Of a DNA stretch of 64,000 nucleotides, positions 24,201 to 39,200 are shown piece by piece. This stretch comes from Rugalucina vietnamica (lineage: Eukaryota; Mollusca; Bivalvia; Lucinida; Lucinidae): NCBI GenBank assembly GCA_964017185.1, contig OZ024883.1, positions 3,036,001-3,100,000 of the forward strand. The letters are read 5' to 3'. Under the pieces are notes generated by a model that did no database searches, was not told where the DNA came from, and saw only the letters and a program-made list of their open reading frames with translations. Every line of letters begins with the position of its first letter. The first letter of the stretch is position 1. Position numbers and translations under genes: made by a program.

Positions 24201-27200
24201 TATGGGGAGTTAATGTGTCTTACCCAGGTTAATAACTCAGCACAGGTGGGTTTCAAACCCCCAACATTTCAATCTGCAGTCCAACTCTCTACCACTAGCC
24301 CACCAATCTCCACTCAGGGGACTTTTCAAAGAATCTTTTTTATTCAAAAGACGTAAAACTTACCTTAAAAGAAGGAGATAGGTAGTTTTTCAGAAACCAG
24401 AACTTGACTTTAGACTTGGTGGTTTTTAATACACTCATCATCATGATTCTGTAAACAAACATGAAATGCTTTGTTACAGTTGTGCCATACTGGTTGAGAA
24501 GACAGCAAGGTCAAAATCAGTCAAGCCATTGCCAAAGTACTCTGCTACGACGTAAAGCCTTTAATAATGGAGCATAACTAGTGTTCATAATCCCATGTGG
24601 AGAAAAAAGCTGAAAACTTCCATGTACATCTTTGTATTCTCTTAATGCACTAGTCATTTGTAACCACGCCCCCCACCCCCTCCCGGGGAACAGCGGGGAC
24701 TTTGTCTTTCCTTCCAGCAAATCCTGTCAAAAGCCCTGCACTGTGGGGGCACTCAAATGGTAAAATCTCCACTATAAGACCCCGCCCTGCAGGGACAAAG
24801 ACACAGCTATAATCCTCGCTATTTTTACGCGAAAACAAAACCACTGCATTCACCCGACACTACGGTGGCAAGCTAAAGGTAGAATCCCTGCTCTTTTCCC
24901 CTGCCATTGGTTACAAATGACTAGTGCATAATGGGTCCAAAATTGGTTGAACAACGTATGTTTTCTTGTACCTTTTCAAGATTTATGTACATGTACGTTT
25001 AAACTGCATAAATGGAGAAAATGTTTCTCATATGATTTACTCTTCTCATCTTATTTTACTTAAACTGTCTACCATGTTTAAAATAGAGCAATTCTGAAGG
25101 GTTTGATTATCACCTACCTTAATAATCTTTCATACAGATGTCCTGATGCCACGGAGAATATATTTAATGTCTGATCTTGATCTTCTGCTGACTTATCTCC
25201 TGACCATGAACTGTAATACAGAGAATAAACAATAATATTTCAAGAATTGATTTTTATCAAGAAATGCACAAATACACCTGGACCTCTTTATAACACATTT
25301 TGTTATAGTACTGTTTTGTATATTACACGAACCATTGATGGACTCAAAATGGTCTATTTTTGCTAAATGTCTATATATTTACTCTCGATATAACACGGAT
25401 TAGATAGCTACAGGGTTCCCACTGAATTTTGAAATTGGGGGTATACTGGCCTAATTTTCTTAGTTTTATATCCTCTATAGGCCTAAATAAGAAGGTTTGC
25501 AAATTTTGAGGGTACATGACAAATTTTGGCGGTAAAAAACCCTCAATAGAGGGTAAATGGGAACCCTGAGCTAACATGAAAATTGTCTTGGACCCCAACA
25601 TTAGTGTTATAAAGAGGTTGAGGTGTACCTAGGGTTCACAGGATGCTTATTAATTTTCATTTCATTTTGTTTGTTTGAATCTTTGCTCTACATTGCAGGT
25701 AAAATTACACCTTGAGGGTCAGTTACCAGCATAGTGTCCCCTCTTCCTGAATCAACAGAAGAAAATTGGAGCTTAAAAAGCGGATATAATTGATTGATCA
25801 ATCATGCAGAAGGATGCTTGTATATATGCATCAATATATGAAAAAGATAGTCCGGATATCACCAAAATCTTTTTCATATTTAATAATCCTTGCACATTTG
25901 AGCATTTTTCTCTGCATCAACATACATAGAGTGAGTCTGTAAAATACAAACATGGTTCATTACCTAGAAATAGTATCCCATATTCCTTTATCAGATTCCT
26001 CTTTCCCATTATCATCTAGTAATTTCTCTTTCTCCATACCTGGTCTCTTAGATACCTGAAAATATATTTTTGGAAAACAAAATCAATATCTGAATGTGTA
26101 AAGTATGGGAAATACATGTGTATATTTATTTTATTGCTTTATAACCATGAAAACCAGCTGAGGGTTTTCATTTTTGCCACTATGTGATAACATGTCACTG
26201 AAACTATGGGAGAAGAAAAATTGCTGTATAAATATTTTTCCAAAAATCACTACATCTGGGTGTTGATTGGGGTCTACTTCCATACAAATCAGACATCCTA
26301 CTGAAAACCATTATATACGGTCAACATGCATTCACTAACACTGTCATATAATTAGCATGAAGTTATAACTGTAATTTATTAGACCTTCTTCATCTGAATT
26401 TTCACCTTCGGTTTGCAAAAATATTAAATATTGGAAAAAAGACAAGCACACTATGTCATGTTGGCATCATATAATTGTTGTGGCCAAAAGGTGTTATATG
26501 CTAATTTTGCCAATAAAATATATGAGCCACCGCATCAGAAAATCAACAATTTGCATACGCGAAAACAAATCAGCTTCGCAGTAGCTGACAAGCTGAGCAG
26601 CGCCTTTGTTTTCGATACACGAATAGTACAATCTTTCTTCTTCTTAAACATGAAATTTCAAGCTTCTAGCCTGCTTCTGTGACTGTATAGGTCCGTTCGT
26701 GTCAGACCTGGTCGGAAACCCCAAATTGTTGGTTTTCTGATGCACAGGCACATATAATATTATTTCACTATGTTATGGTGTATTCAAGAACTAAGCATTA
26801 TCAATATCAAACCTTACCTTAACTCTGATAGTTCTAGATTTAAAACTGCCCATAGTAACAATGATGTCTTGAGAGCCTTCAGGGGTATCTGTCAGGTCAT
26901 GGCTGATGGGAAAGAAATAAACGTTCAAACATTAGTACCATTGTAGTTTCTACACTTCCATGCCAACAAAATATTGTTGTAGCCACTTTATATTTACATC
27001 CCTTTATTGTTTCAATGTAACATGATATGAGCCACCTCGTGGAAAAACCAACAATGGTTTCTGAACAGGTCTGACACAAATCAGGCTGTACAGTCACAGA
27101 TGCAGGATAGAAGCTTGAAATTTCCGATTTAAGAAGAAGAGGGATTGTACTATCCGAGTAGCGAAAACAAAGGCGCTGATCAGCTTTGCGGTTACCGCGA

Positions 27201-30200
27201 AGCTGATCTGCGCCTTTGTTTTCGCATATGCAGATTGTTGGTTTTCCCATGAGGCGGTTCATATGCAGATCAGACTGCCAGATTCAATCAGCATCTTTTT
27301 CACAACTGTTGCTACTTACTACTCATATCATATATATTATGAGCAAAGTAATGGTCTTTTGGTGACTTCGTCTGTACCTTAGACTGTATGGGCAAATCTT
27401 GTACACATGAAAACCATAAGGCTAATTCCCCGAGTTCACAAGTATGTCTTACCTAGCTATTTGGTACAGTTCGTTTGATCTCCCTTCTCTCAATTTTAAC
27501 ATCCAGGCACCTGGGTTGGCTTTAAGTTGGAAATAGCCCTACAGAAGACAACACTTGGACTAATTTTTAAATTATTATACTTGGTATATTCTTATTACAC
27601 AATATGCATTGTCACTGACTACTTTCCGTTACATTCTATGGATTTATGCCTTGTGTGTGTTAAAAGTCACATAAAGTGACATAATATGCAATACTCTGTC
27701 TCGATTTAACATAGTTCAAATCTATCAAAGGGTATAGTCTGTCAGTTTCAACTGCTGATAAAACAGCATAACAGCATTGAATTTTCATCTTAGTGCTTTG
27801 AAATAGATGCCAACAAAGCTGTGAGAAGCTGAAGGAATCTTTGCAATATATAATGGAAAGATATCTTAGACTTACAAGGTTTGCCATGACAATGGTATCC
27901 ATGACAACATTAGTAGTGTTGGTACCCAGTGTAAACTGTAGACCTCGAGGTGGCTGACCAGTGTTAGCGTCATGACAATGGCCTGGAAGAGTAAGAATTT
28001 AAGCATTTCAAACAAAGTGTTTCTCTGACCAAATCTAACACCAACTTGGCTGTACAATCATAGAGCTTAAGAGTGTTTGTTTGTTTGTTTGTATTGAGGC
28101 TTTACGTCCCAGTCAACAATTTTTCAGTCATGTCGGGACGGAGCCAACGCTTTCTGGATTTAACCAATACTGTAGGGAGTTAATGTGTCTTGCTCAAAAC
28201 GGTGCCGCTTGTTGGGGATTGAACCCAGGACCTCTCGACTCGGAGTCCGATGCTCTACCTCTACGCCACTGCGCTCCCTAAAGAGCGTTTGTATTATGTA
28301 ACTAGAGCAAAGGTGCTAATGAACAACAGTACTCATATGTAATCTTCAGGTACAGGAACAGGCATAACCTCGTGGGAAAACCAACAATGTGGTTTCCGAG
28401 CAGGTCCGACACAAACCAGGCTGTACAGCTACAGAAGCAGGCTAGAAGCTTGAAATTTTGGAGTCAAGTAGAGGAGGAATTGTACTATCCGAGTAGCAAA
28501 AACAAAGGCGCTGATCAGCTTTGTGGTCACCGCGAAGCTGATCTGCGTCTTTGTTTTCACATATGCAGATTGTTGGTTTTCCCATGTGGCGGCTCCACTC
28601 TGTACCATGTTTCTTCATTCATTTCACAATTTGCTCATAACAGATTTTCTAACATTGCTGCTCAGTTTAGGAGACAAAGCAGTCTGAAATAGAATTGAAT
28701 GGTTTTCCCATCTAAGAATTTTTCATTGTTTGCATCCAGGAGACCTTTTTGAGCTTCTGGTTTTAAAAATCACATGATTTCCAATATAACTCAGCATTCG
28801 CAAATTATGAAGTGCCATGAGCACAATGAAATATATGAGCTGCCTCATGAGAAAACCAACAATCTGCATTTGCGAAAATAAAGGCGCAGATCAGCTTCGC
28901 AGTAACTGCGAAGCTGATCAGCACCTTTGTTTTCGATACACGAATAGTAAAATTCCTCCACTTTCTAAATCCAAAATTTCCAGCCTCTAGCCATCTTCTG
29001 TGTGTGTATAGCCTGGTTTGTGTTGGACCTGTTTGGAAACCACATTGTTGGTTTTCCCACGAGGCTGATCATATCATATTGATTAATTTAAACCATTTAA
29101 ACCTACCTTCCAAAAGCAGATATTCAAGATCAAAGTTGGCCTGTATCCCACCACTCTTAACCTGAAAGTGTATACACGTCACTGCAACCAAACAGGTATT
29201 AGAATTTGATGCATTATGAGCTTTAATAGGCTAAGAGTAGAGAAAACTTGGTCTTTGTTAGTGTTTGAACAAAGTGACAGATCAGCTGTATAGATACCAT
29301 GGAGCTGATCAGGGGGCCATTTTCTTACTACTCCAAGATTTCTAATTCCAGGTCACTAGCCATCGCCAAAGGTGGTCACACCCATTTGCTTCTCCTTAAA
29401 GGCTTTGGTTGTAAACTCTTCTAGGAAAAGTTTTATTCAAGCCATTACCTCTTCTAGTAGTATATTATCCAGATCATACTGTGTCCTCACAGCTTCAACC
29501 AACCAACTTTCCGGGGGTTGCATACCCAGTGTCAACAGGGATTTCTGTGGCAGGTCAGTAAATAGGGCACTGGGGCCCAGGGTTAGACTCCCGTCCGGGC
29601 GGAAAACCATCTCTGGTTCCAGGACGTAGCGGTAGAAACTTTTCAGCGGCATCTCTGACATTTTATCCTGAGGATTCATGAACAAGGTGATGTCCATGTT
29701 GGCTACTTGTTTGAGGGCCTGTAAACAAATGGAGTTAACAGATGTATTAAAGGTGAGGCTGGTAACTGGTAGGGATGTCAAACGTTCAGACTTCAGATCC
29801 CGTACCGAAGTTCGGATCCAAATTTTAGCATCCGGATGTTCGCTAAAAATCAATATGTCAAATATTTAGGTAAATTTCCATTATTATGAGACAAAAATAC
29901 ACAATATTTAGAAACCAAGGTATTTAATACGAATTTCTGAAAGTCAACAAGGAAACAGGTAAACGGGACAATGCAGGTCACGGGGAAGGGACAATGAAAG
30001 GATTGAAAGTGATAATTGGCCTCTGTTGTTTTCACACTTCTTAAGATTTAAAAATAATAATTATACAGACCGCCACAAAGCAGAATTACATGTCAGATGA
30101 TTAATAGGTATGTTCTGGGATTAAATAAAACAATAAAACAAGTATGCTTTACTATGATTTTTATTTGACAAATCAATATGACCGTTTATGCAGAGAAGAA

Positions 30201-33200
30201 ACACATTTAGAATACCATTAGATGTTCTACATGTATGATGTGAATTTTTGTTTGCTGACGTGCCAGTTCGACAAAATGGGAACTCAGTGAATGTTCGTGA
30301 TTTTTTGAAAATGAGTTAGTTTTGAGTAATGGTGTTTTAGCATGATGTTTGTTACTTTTGTGAATGAAATTTCCTAAATTATATGGCGTTTCGTTTCTGT
30401 GTCACAACGGAAACAACACCAAGCTCAGTAACTCTTGATTATGAATGTTCTTTCAAGGGAACAGTCAATTAACGTACATGTGAATGCATAGGTAATACTA
30501 TGATCTAATCCGAACAAAAAAGATGCGAACGTTCGAACCTTAAATCTGACACCAAATGACATCCCTAGTAACTGGAGATAACAAGAAACAAAGCAAACCA
30601 AACCCTATAGGGTACCTGTGGTCCAAATTATGAACTGTTTCTGGCTGGTTCATGAGATATATAGCATTAGAGAAACTTTAACCAAAACTCTGACCTAAAT
30701 TCCACAAACATTCCGGAATTACGAACCATCTAACAAACTGAAAGCTAAAAACTATATACCTGTCGGCATAAATGCCGGGGGTATAATTACAAAACATCTA
30801 ACATTTTCATTAAATAATTCTACCACTAGACCACCCCATTCTTCACAAAGGAATGTGAAAACCATACCATCAGTATTGGTGTCATTTTCTGTGCCGCAGT
30901 AGAAGCAGGGTCTACAATTGCTTCAATCTGGAACGCAGGACTGTTGGGGTCTGCTGGCAGTCTCACTACACTGAAAACAGGGACACAACAGGCAAACTAG
31001 CAATCTAATCATACTGGGTTGATGAAAAAGCTGATCTGAGTGTTTAAAACTCTAAATCTCTCAGTATCAGATGCTCTATAACTGAGCTGCAACACTCTCA
31101 ATTTAGCCTTCGCATGAGAAAACCAACAATTTAGGGTTCTAACCAGGTACAACACAAACCAACTTGTACAGTCACAGAAAAGAGCTAGAAGCTTCAAAAT
31201 TTGGATATAAGTAGGAATTGTACCATCTGTGTAGCAAAATCAAAGGCGCTGATCAGCTGTGCAGTTACTGCACAGCTGATCAGCCCCTTTGTTTTTGCCT
31301 ATGCATATTGTTATTTTTCTTATGCAGCGGTTCAAATAAAAATTAATACTGAGATCCTATAGGAGCAGCAAACATATTAATGAGAAAGTTGAAGCCAGAA
31401 CAGGCTGTTTGACTGACACATATTTTGGGTGAGCCAATGTGGCATTCAAAAGCAGATACTATGTTCAAAAGCTATATTACTGTTGCAGCAAATAGACTTT
31501 CTCTATGTTTCATTTTATTCTTAAGTCATGAAGCAGCCATTTTTGTCATTGCAGTACACTATACTATGAAGATGCTGGATTGGTTGTGGAATTTACATCA
31601 GGAAAACTTATACCTCCTTAAACCCCAATTTTGTGTAGTAAAACTGGGGTATACAGGGGTGTACCTATTTTTCTTAATTTTGCTCTAAAATATAGATTGA
31701 CTCATAAGATTCGCCTCAGCGATCCTAACATACCCACAATCTATATTTCGAGCAACACTAAGCAACATATCTTTATTTTTCTTGTGTAAATTTTCATAAT
31801 TTTTTTTCCAGCATTAAGAAAAATCTGAATACATTTTGTATCATTATTGTATCGTGGTGTTTACCTGTTTCTGTCATTATGATAGTTAACTTTCTTCCTG
31901 GTCTGAGAAGATTTTGATGTCAGTAAGCCTCCAACTTTCATAACAAGGTCACTGCCTCTGGAAAAACGAATTGATGATGGAACTGTTCTCTGTTTTAAGT
32001 TTTATGAAATAGTCAAGAACATGATGAGCCAATCAATTACTGTGCCACATTGTTTGTAATGCTTCTGGAGGCAGTTTACCATTACACTCTGAACAAGTAA
32101 ATCTTGAGCTGGTAAATATTAAATTTTATCTCTCCATTCAGAATCAGAAGGAAATCACTCTGAGCGTGAGAAGTAAGCTTTATGCCTCTTGCAATCTATG
32201 CTCACAAGTCCTATGTATACAGCATCTTTCTAATTATGATCCATCTGCATGCAAATGGCAGAATTATCATGCTGTCAACTCAGAAATTTCATTCAATATG
32301 TTTTTTGTTTGTTTGTTTGAATTGATGCCAGTCAACAGCAACCATTCAATATGGTCTATTCAAGCTGCTTTATTGCTTTATGCATGGGTGCTGAGCGGCT
32401 AACAGTATAAACAATTGACAAAAACAACTCACTTATCTCCTGTGTATCCCATAGACTTGAGTTCTGACTTGATCTGTTTGGCCGACTGTTGTTTCACATA
32501 CAACTCCAGTAGTTCAATATCCTCTGGTAAGAATTCTTCATCATCAGCTAGTGGACCCAAAACCTGAGAAATGAGCAAGATACAGATTTCACCAAATAAA
32601 TCATCATCAACATATCATCTTAAAATATATAAAATATTAGTTATTTATATTATACAGTTTCAATAAAAATCAACATTTAAATTGACAATTTCACTTTATT
32701 CTGACCCAGGGTAAAATCCAAGACTTTGTCAATGAAACTTCTGTTTACTTAGAGGCAGCTGATAATGTCAACAAATGCTAGATTTTACAGTTACGAGCAA
32801 TACCAATTTCAAACTTAATCACAGCAAACCCTTACCCTGCCATTTGAGAGTATTCCCCGCTGCCCCTGGGTAAAACCCAGGACTCTGTCAATGAAACTTC
32901 TGTGTACTTTTAGATAGTTATCACTCTGAGCTGTGTAGGCCTTCATGTATTCTGCCATGTCCATTCCCTACAAAGAGTGGTTGATTATGAGCCTGGCTTC
33001 AAGAAATCTGTTTCCAAGGCTTTGGTTAAGAAACCCACGTAAACCAATTCATACGAAATCTGGATTTTTGCCTATGGGAAAACACTGCTGATAAGCACCT
33101 TTGTTTTTTGCTACACAGTACAATTCTTCTTCTTTATAAATCCATAATTTCAAGTTTGTAACTTTATTCTGTGGCTGCACAGTCTGGTTTATGTCAGACC

Positions 33201-36200
33201 TGATCTGTTTTCTCAAGTTTATATAAGCTAGCACAGAGCCAGAGAATCTAAGGAATCTACCTGCAAAACCTAGATTGTGAACTCGAGATATAGCACACCT
33301 TTGGCACAAATTCATAGATGCTGATATGCTTATCTAATTTTGTGATGTGTAATTATGTAAGATGAAGATTTCTGAGAAAGTTTCCTGCATAAAATCTGGA
33401 AGAATTCATTCCTGTAATTGTGCAACTTGTATTTACATACCTGTATTATGTTTTTAAAAATTTCAAAAAAGGCTAGACTCTTCTAATCGATTAGATCCAC
33501 AATGTGAAAGCAAGATTTCCTAGCAAATATAGCTATTATACTTACATGTACTTCCAAATCCTGCAGTGTTGTAGATCCATCTTGTAAACCTTTATAGTTT
33601 TCCTCCTTAACCAGCTTAGTGACATAATTCTTCGCATGACTCAGTGGCAATGTCTTTATTGCTACATAAACAGCCTTGTTCACATCTACTTTGAGATTCT
33701 CTGGCTTTTCCTTATTGAAAATAAATCCAATTCGTAGATCATGTGAATGTTTAACTCTTCTTATTGCAGCATAGGCCAAGTCCCTCCCTTGTGACGTATC
33801 CAGATCCAATACAATCCACATTGACACCGAGCTAAGACTATCCTCTTCATTCCTTCTCAAATAATTCATACTTCCTGCCATTATCCCTGACATATCCTTA
33901 GACGTCATTAATTCAAACATTTCTGGATCCTCAAAAACCCCAGCGTCAATATTTTCTGTCAAATCCAATGTGGTGGTGGGTGGGGTAAGTACCCGTGAGT
34001 TAAGTCTTGGTAACACATGGTCTTTCTCCATCAGCCATTCCAGGGTGTTGTGGTTGTCATGGAGATGACCTTGATATACTGCCTGTTGTATCTCAGGAGT
34101 CATGGTCATTATCTGGGTGATAACACCCTCTTCGAAGCCATCTGCGGTAAGGTCGGATTTTTTCAGCGGAACTCCATTGATCAAGACTTGTGGGAAATTA
34201 CTGAGACCAGACTTGGAGACAAAATCATCACTGCTCTGAAAACAAAACGAAGTAAAAGAAAACTAATTATTGAATTTGTGTGTTTTGTTTGCCTGGATGC
34301 TTTAAAACATCCAAAGTCAACAGCTTTTCTAAGGTCAAGTCAGGGTGGTCAGTTACCTTAGTCATGCCGTTCCTGGCAAGGACTTCCAGAGGCATGTTAC
34401 CAGTGTGCACATTTTTTCAGCTTGAATCAAAGGAAGATAAGAATCTTTTAAGGCTGTAGAAATATATTTTCACATCAATCTTCATGAAAGAAATGTGTTT
34501 AATGTAAGGATCAATCACTAGTCTACTTCAATACAAATAGGATATGGTAATGACTAAGATATCGCGGCTGTTTATAAAAAGTTGATAGACTCAACCCTAA
34601 AAAGCTTGAATCACAACATTCTGTTAAAGCTGCTAAACAATATCATCACAATTATGCGATAGGAAACTTCTAATCTGTGTTTACTGTCAACGGCAAAAGA
34701 AACTTTCAGAAGACAATACTGTACCTTCCTCACATAATCATGTTCACTTTTGGCCCCGAAGACATTTTCCACATCCTCATCAGTGTACTGGTTGGTAAAT
34801 TCTGCCATAACAGCATCGGCAGTGAATTCTTTGTCACCAAGTGTTTCATATACCTAAAATATATGTTAAATTTTATTAATAATGCAAAATAAATTCATTA
34901 TTATCTGCTATACAACATGACAGAACATTTGAGCCGCCTCATGAGAAAACCAACAATCTGCATATGCGAAAACAAAGCCACAGATCAGCTTCGCGGTAAC
35001 CGCGGTAACCGCGAAGCTGATCAGCACCTTTGTTTTCGCTACATGGATAGTACAATATCTCTTCTTCTTAAATCTGAAATTTCAAGGTTCTAGCTGTCAT
35101 CTGTGGCTGTACAGCCCGGTTTGTGTTGGACCTGTTCGGAAACCACATTGCTGGTTTTCCCACGAGGCGGCTCATTTTCTATGTTCCATCAAAATACTGC
35201 CATTACAACATCAGCAGTAAACTCGTCACCCAAAATTGCATATACCTGTAGGTGCAAATTAGAATGTGTTATATCTTTCGAATCATGCAACACGCAAAAA
35301 GCATTAATCATTTTTCATACAGCATTTATAGGATAGTTTCAATGTTATTATACACTCAGCAAATGCATTTCTTCGATTTTAGCCTCAAATTTAACCAAAT
35401 TCACTAAAAAATTTATCCAAAATCACATATCAAAATACTAAATGGTCAGAAATATTTTACTTACATCAGTAATGAAAGTCAAAGCCTTATCCGGGCTTTC
35501 TTCCTTCTTGATATAATCAAATGCATGAGCCAGGGCCACCCCGGGATCTCCCATAGCAGTGGCCCCGGGGCGGAGCACAAACACCAGACCCATACGTATT
35601 GGTACACTGTGGACGTAGAAAGCTTCTGCCATCTTAAGTAGTTCCCAACTGTCCTTGTCCACGGGGTCTACTATGAAGACCTAGAATTTATGTAAAATAA
35701 TATAAATGCATCTTTATTGTACAATATGTGCTACATACATGTACTATCTCAATTTTCTGTTCACAACAGCAATAGATTGCCATAGTTTTTCACTACATGC
35801 ATACCTTTTTTAAAACTGTCCTATATTTTTTCATCTAAGGCCAGATAAATTATTTCCACATGAAAAAGTTACATCAATGTATTCCTGCAATGAATAATCA
35901 TGCTGTTATGTACTATTAAAGACCAGCATCATGATGAGTTATTCATATCAATGAAATCATCAGAAGTTATAATCCCATCATAGCTGCCTTGACAAGGCAA
36001 TCCTTAAAAGTATCAGAATGCTTTCATTAAATTAATCCTTAGGTTATCAAAAGGATTCTTTTGTTCTTGAATACTTACAAGATTGAAGAAGTTTTTAGCG
36101 ACATGTCTCAGCATCCCAGGGTATGTAGGTCTCAGAATATCCTGTGCTCTGTTAGGCCATCCTTTGTACTTCTCATCATTTTCAAGGTCATTTATAAACT

Positions 36201-39200
36201 GAAACAAAAACGTGGAGGTTACATGTCATAAAAACATAATTATACTATAGGGCAGACCCACTATACAGCCCCTTGAATTAATGCGGTGTTGGATATAACG
36301 CGAGGGCACCTTGGATCCCAAAATTTCCCCCACCCACTTTGAGAAAAAAAAAAAGAAAAAAAAAATCGCGGCGTTTTACCCTTATATATTCCCTTATTGT
36401 ATTACAGTTAAAGGCACTTATCTGCGGATGAATTCACTGTTAAAAATATTGTTTACAGGGAATTCGCCAAGGTTCAGTTTTCTTGCAGTTTCTCTTAATG
36501 GTACTTGAGAAAAAAAAAGTCATTGTCAGGTGTTTGCCAAGGTGCGATTTTCTTACAGTTTCTCTTTATGACACAATGAGAACAATTAATATTAATTATC
36601 TTTTGCATATTTAAAACTGAAAGATCACTGTTTCTAATAGAAAGCATAATGTGTTTACGAATCGTGCCGGCTGCGTGTATATTCACGAGTGATAATTGCC
36701 ATTACAGTAATTTTTAGACTGACACAATCAACCACTCGAGAAGCGTGAATGACACATAGCCAATAAGCCAAATGCGCTAGGGGATTATCAATAGACTGTA
36801 ACAAGACCGTAAACACAGGTTGCTGTAGGCTATTAATGACACCTATTATGCAACGTTGCTCATTTTCGACGCCGACTCAAACCAAAGATTGTCTTAGCAT
36901 TGGGACACCTAAATCTTGTTTAATTCTATCCTATCAGAAAATGCATTTGTACTTTCGCAATTACGAACAGCGAATTAAAATAATTGTAAAAACGGTATCG
37001 GCAAATAAAACTTGGCCGTGTTAAATATCCGGGTGCACCAATAAGTCAAAGGCAGAACTCTACAATACAGCAACAACAGCAACATAAGCGCAGAGTCATG
37101 GACGCTTTACACATTCAATCGTACATTGTAAATAAACAAATTTTATCGTTGTAGATTGATTTTAACGAATTAAAATGTTGGAACATGCAAGGTTTCACTT
37201 TTGTTTATTCCATTTTACAAGGACTCCGCGATAAACCGCAAATTTGCTTGGTTAAGCCAATAAACACGCCGTATATGCGCTTTTCCCCACCCACAAAAAC
37301 TATAGAAACTGCAACCAGCCTGGTCCGACTTGGTAGATTTGCATTCCGCGACTCACCTATAACGCGCATGCGACTTGTGGACCCCAACCAGCGCCTTGTA
37401 ACGGGTCTGAAGTGTAATCATTGCCCTTCAATAATGGTGACATGACCATTTGTTCACTCGAAGCAGGTAATTTCTCTCAAAAGTGATCAAAAATCATGTC
37501 ATGCTCACTCATGGGCAACAACTGTTTTATCATAATGAACCTTATCCTATTATTTAACCATTTAAATGTTGTGGTGACAAGTATATCTAATGCATTAGAT
37601 CAGCTGGCTACCCCTACTCCAGTTTGTGATCTCGCTCCACTTCTGTGTAAAAAGAAGTCATAAACACCCAAGTATCTCTTATAGCCTACCTGCACAGCTG
37701 AGTGTCTGATGTCCAGAGCAAATTCTTCTTTACCACCACTCATATCAAGTCTCAGTAGTCGGTTCAGGTGGTCACCCTGACAACAAAGTAGCAAAATGTT
37801 TACAAATACTCCATTTTCATTAATTTACAAATAGGTCATACCATAAAACTTGCATCCTTTTCAGAAATTTCTTTTCCACCTGCACACTGTTTTAGGTCCG
37901 TCACAGTGTGAATGATTCTTTATGATATCAGCTACTGATTCTTGATGATATCAGGTAACGGATTCTTGACAAATGCTACGGATTCTTGACAAGGATTGAT
38001 ACTCCCAATAGCAAACAGCAAAAAATGGTAATTTTAGATAGTTGTAGATCTAAATTTTGTCAGGAGACATATTAGAAGCATAGTTCATGATAATCTACGT
38101 ATATTTTCTACATGTTAGGGTTTCAAAATAGAACCAATTAGATAAATTGAGCAAATATGAAAAACATGGCAATTCGGTATAATTATGTGAATTCCTAAGC
38201 AAACATGTTTGGAAACATTGAAACAGTTAATAAAAGTGATATGTGGACCTTCAAATTCTACATTACCCTGCGTAATAACCCTTTTTCATTTTTTTGCATG
38301 CTACGGATTCTTGATGATACGTTACAGATTCTTTATGATAACAAAATGTGGGTAACGGATTCTTTATGATATATGTTACTGATTCTTTATGATAAATGTT
38401 ACAGATTCTTTATGATTTAAAGCAAGTTTATGATGTTCTACAACTTGAAATGCAGATTTGGACCCATGGTCCACCAATGAACTGTATTTTTTCAACTCCA
38501 CACTGCAAGAAATATGATGTGCAGTGTAAAGTTCGATCAAATTTATCACAAACCAATTAATAATTGTGATTAATGTAGAACCTTGTTGTATATTTGTGTA
38601 TATCACAAAACACTATCATTTATTTATTAACTTTTTGTTAAAATCAATTCATTTTTTTCAATCAGTGAGACCGACAATCTTATAAGTACATGTAGTATTC
38701 ATGTGTGTGCAATTTTACATTTTTTTCTGTTTTGGGTCTCACAAGGATGGGCAATGATCCCATTTCTTACTACCTTACCGCTTCGCTATGTCACCTTATG
38801 TATGTTTTCATGTTTGGGTAACTGAGTGACTGCCTAGTGGGAAAAAGCTACTCACTCAGATTACAAAATGTTCCCTAAGTGTACCAAGTATAGTTTTTTT
38901 TTCACATTGGTTTTCGGAGTGGGAATTTCTGATTGCAACATTTCCTCTAATCATCATCATTGCATACTTTTTTCCTTTTCGGGGTCACTTTAGGGAGGTA
39001 ACATTTACTGCCAGACTGGAATTCAGGAAATACAAATATTCAAGGCCACTAACGAGTATTGATTATTTGAAACAGATCCACATTCCTTTCAATGCTGTTT
39101 TAGGATCTCATTTCTATGGCAAGCCAATTTACTGTTTATTAAAGAAAGCAGACATCTGTTATGCAATATTAGATATCTTGTTTAATAAATATGATATTTA

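Noticed and set aside
34017..34361. 114-codon plus-strand ORF
   Set aside because: It lies antisense to UGGT exon 16, whose coding sense is certain, so it is a shadow frame.
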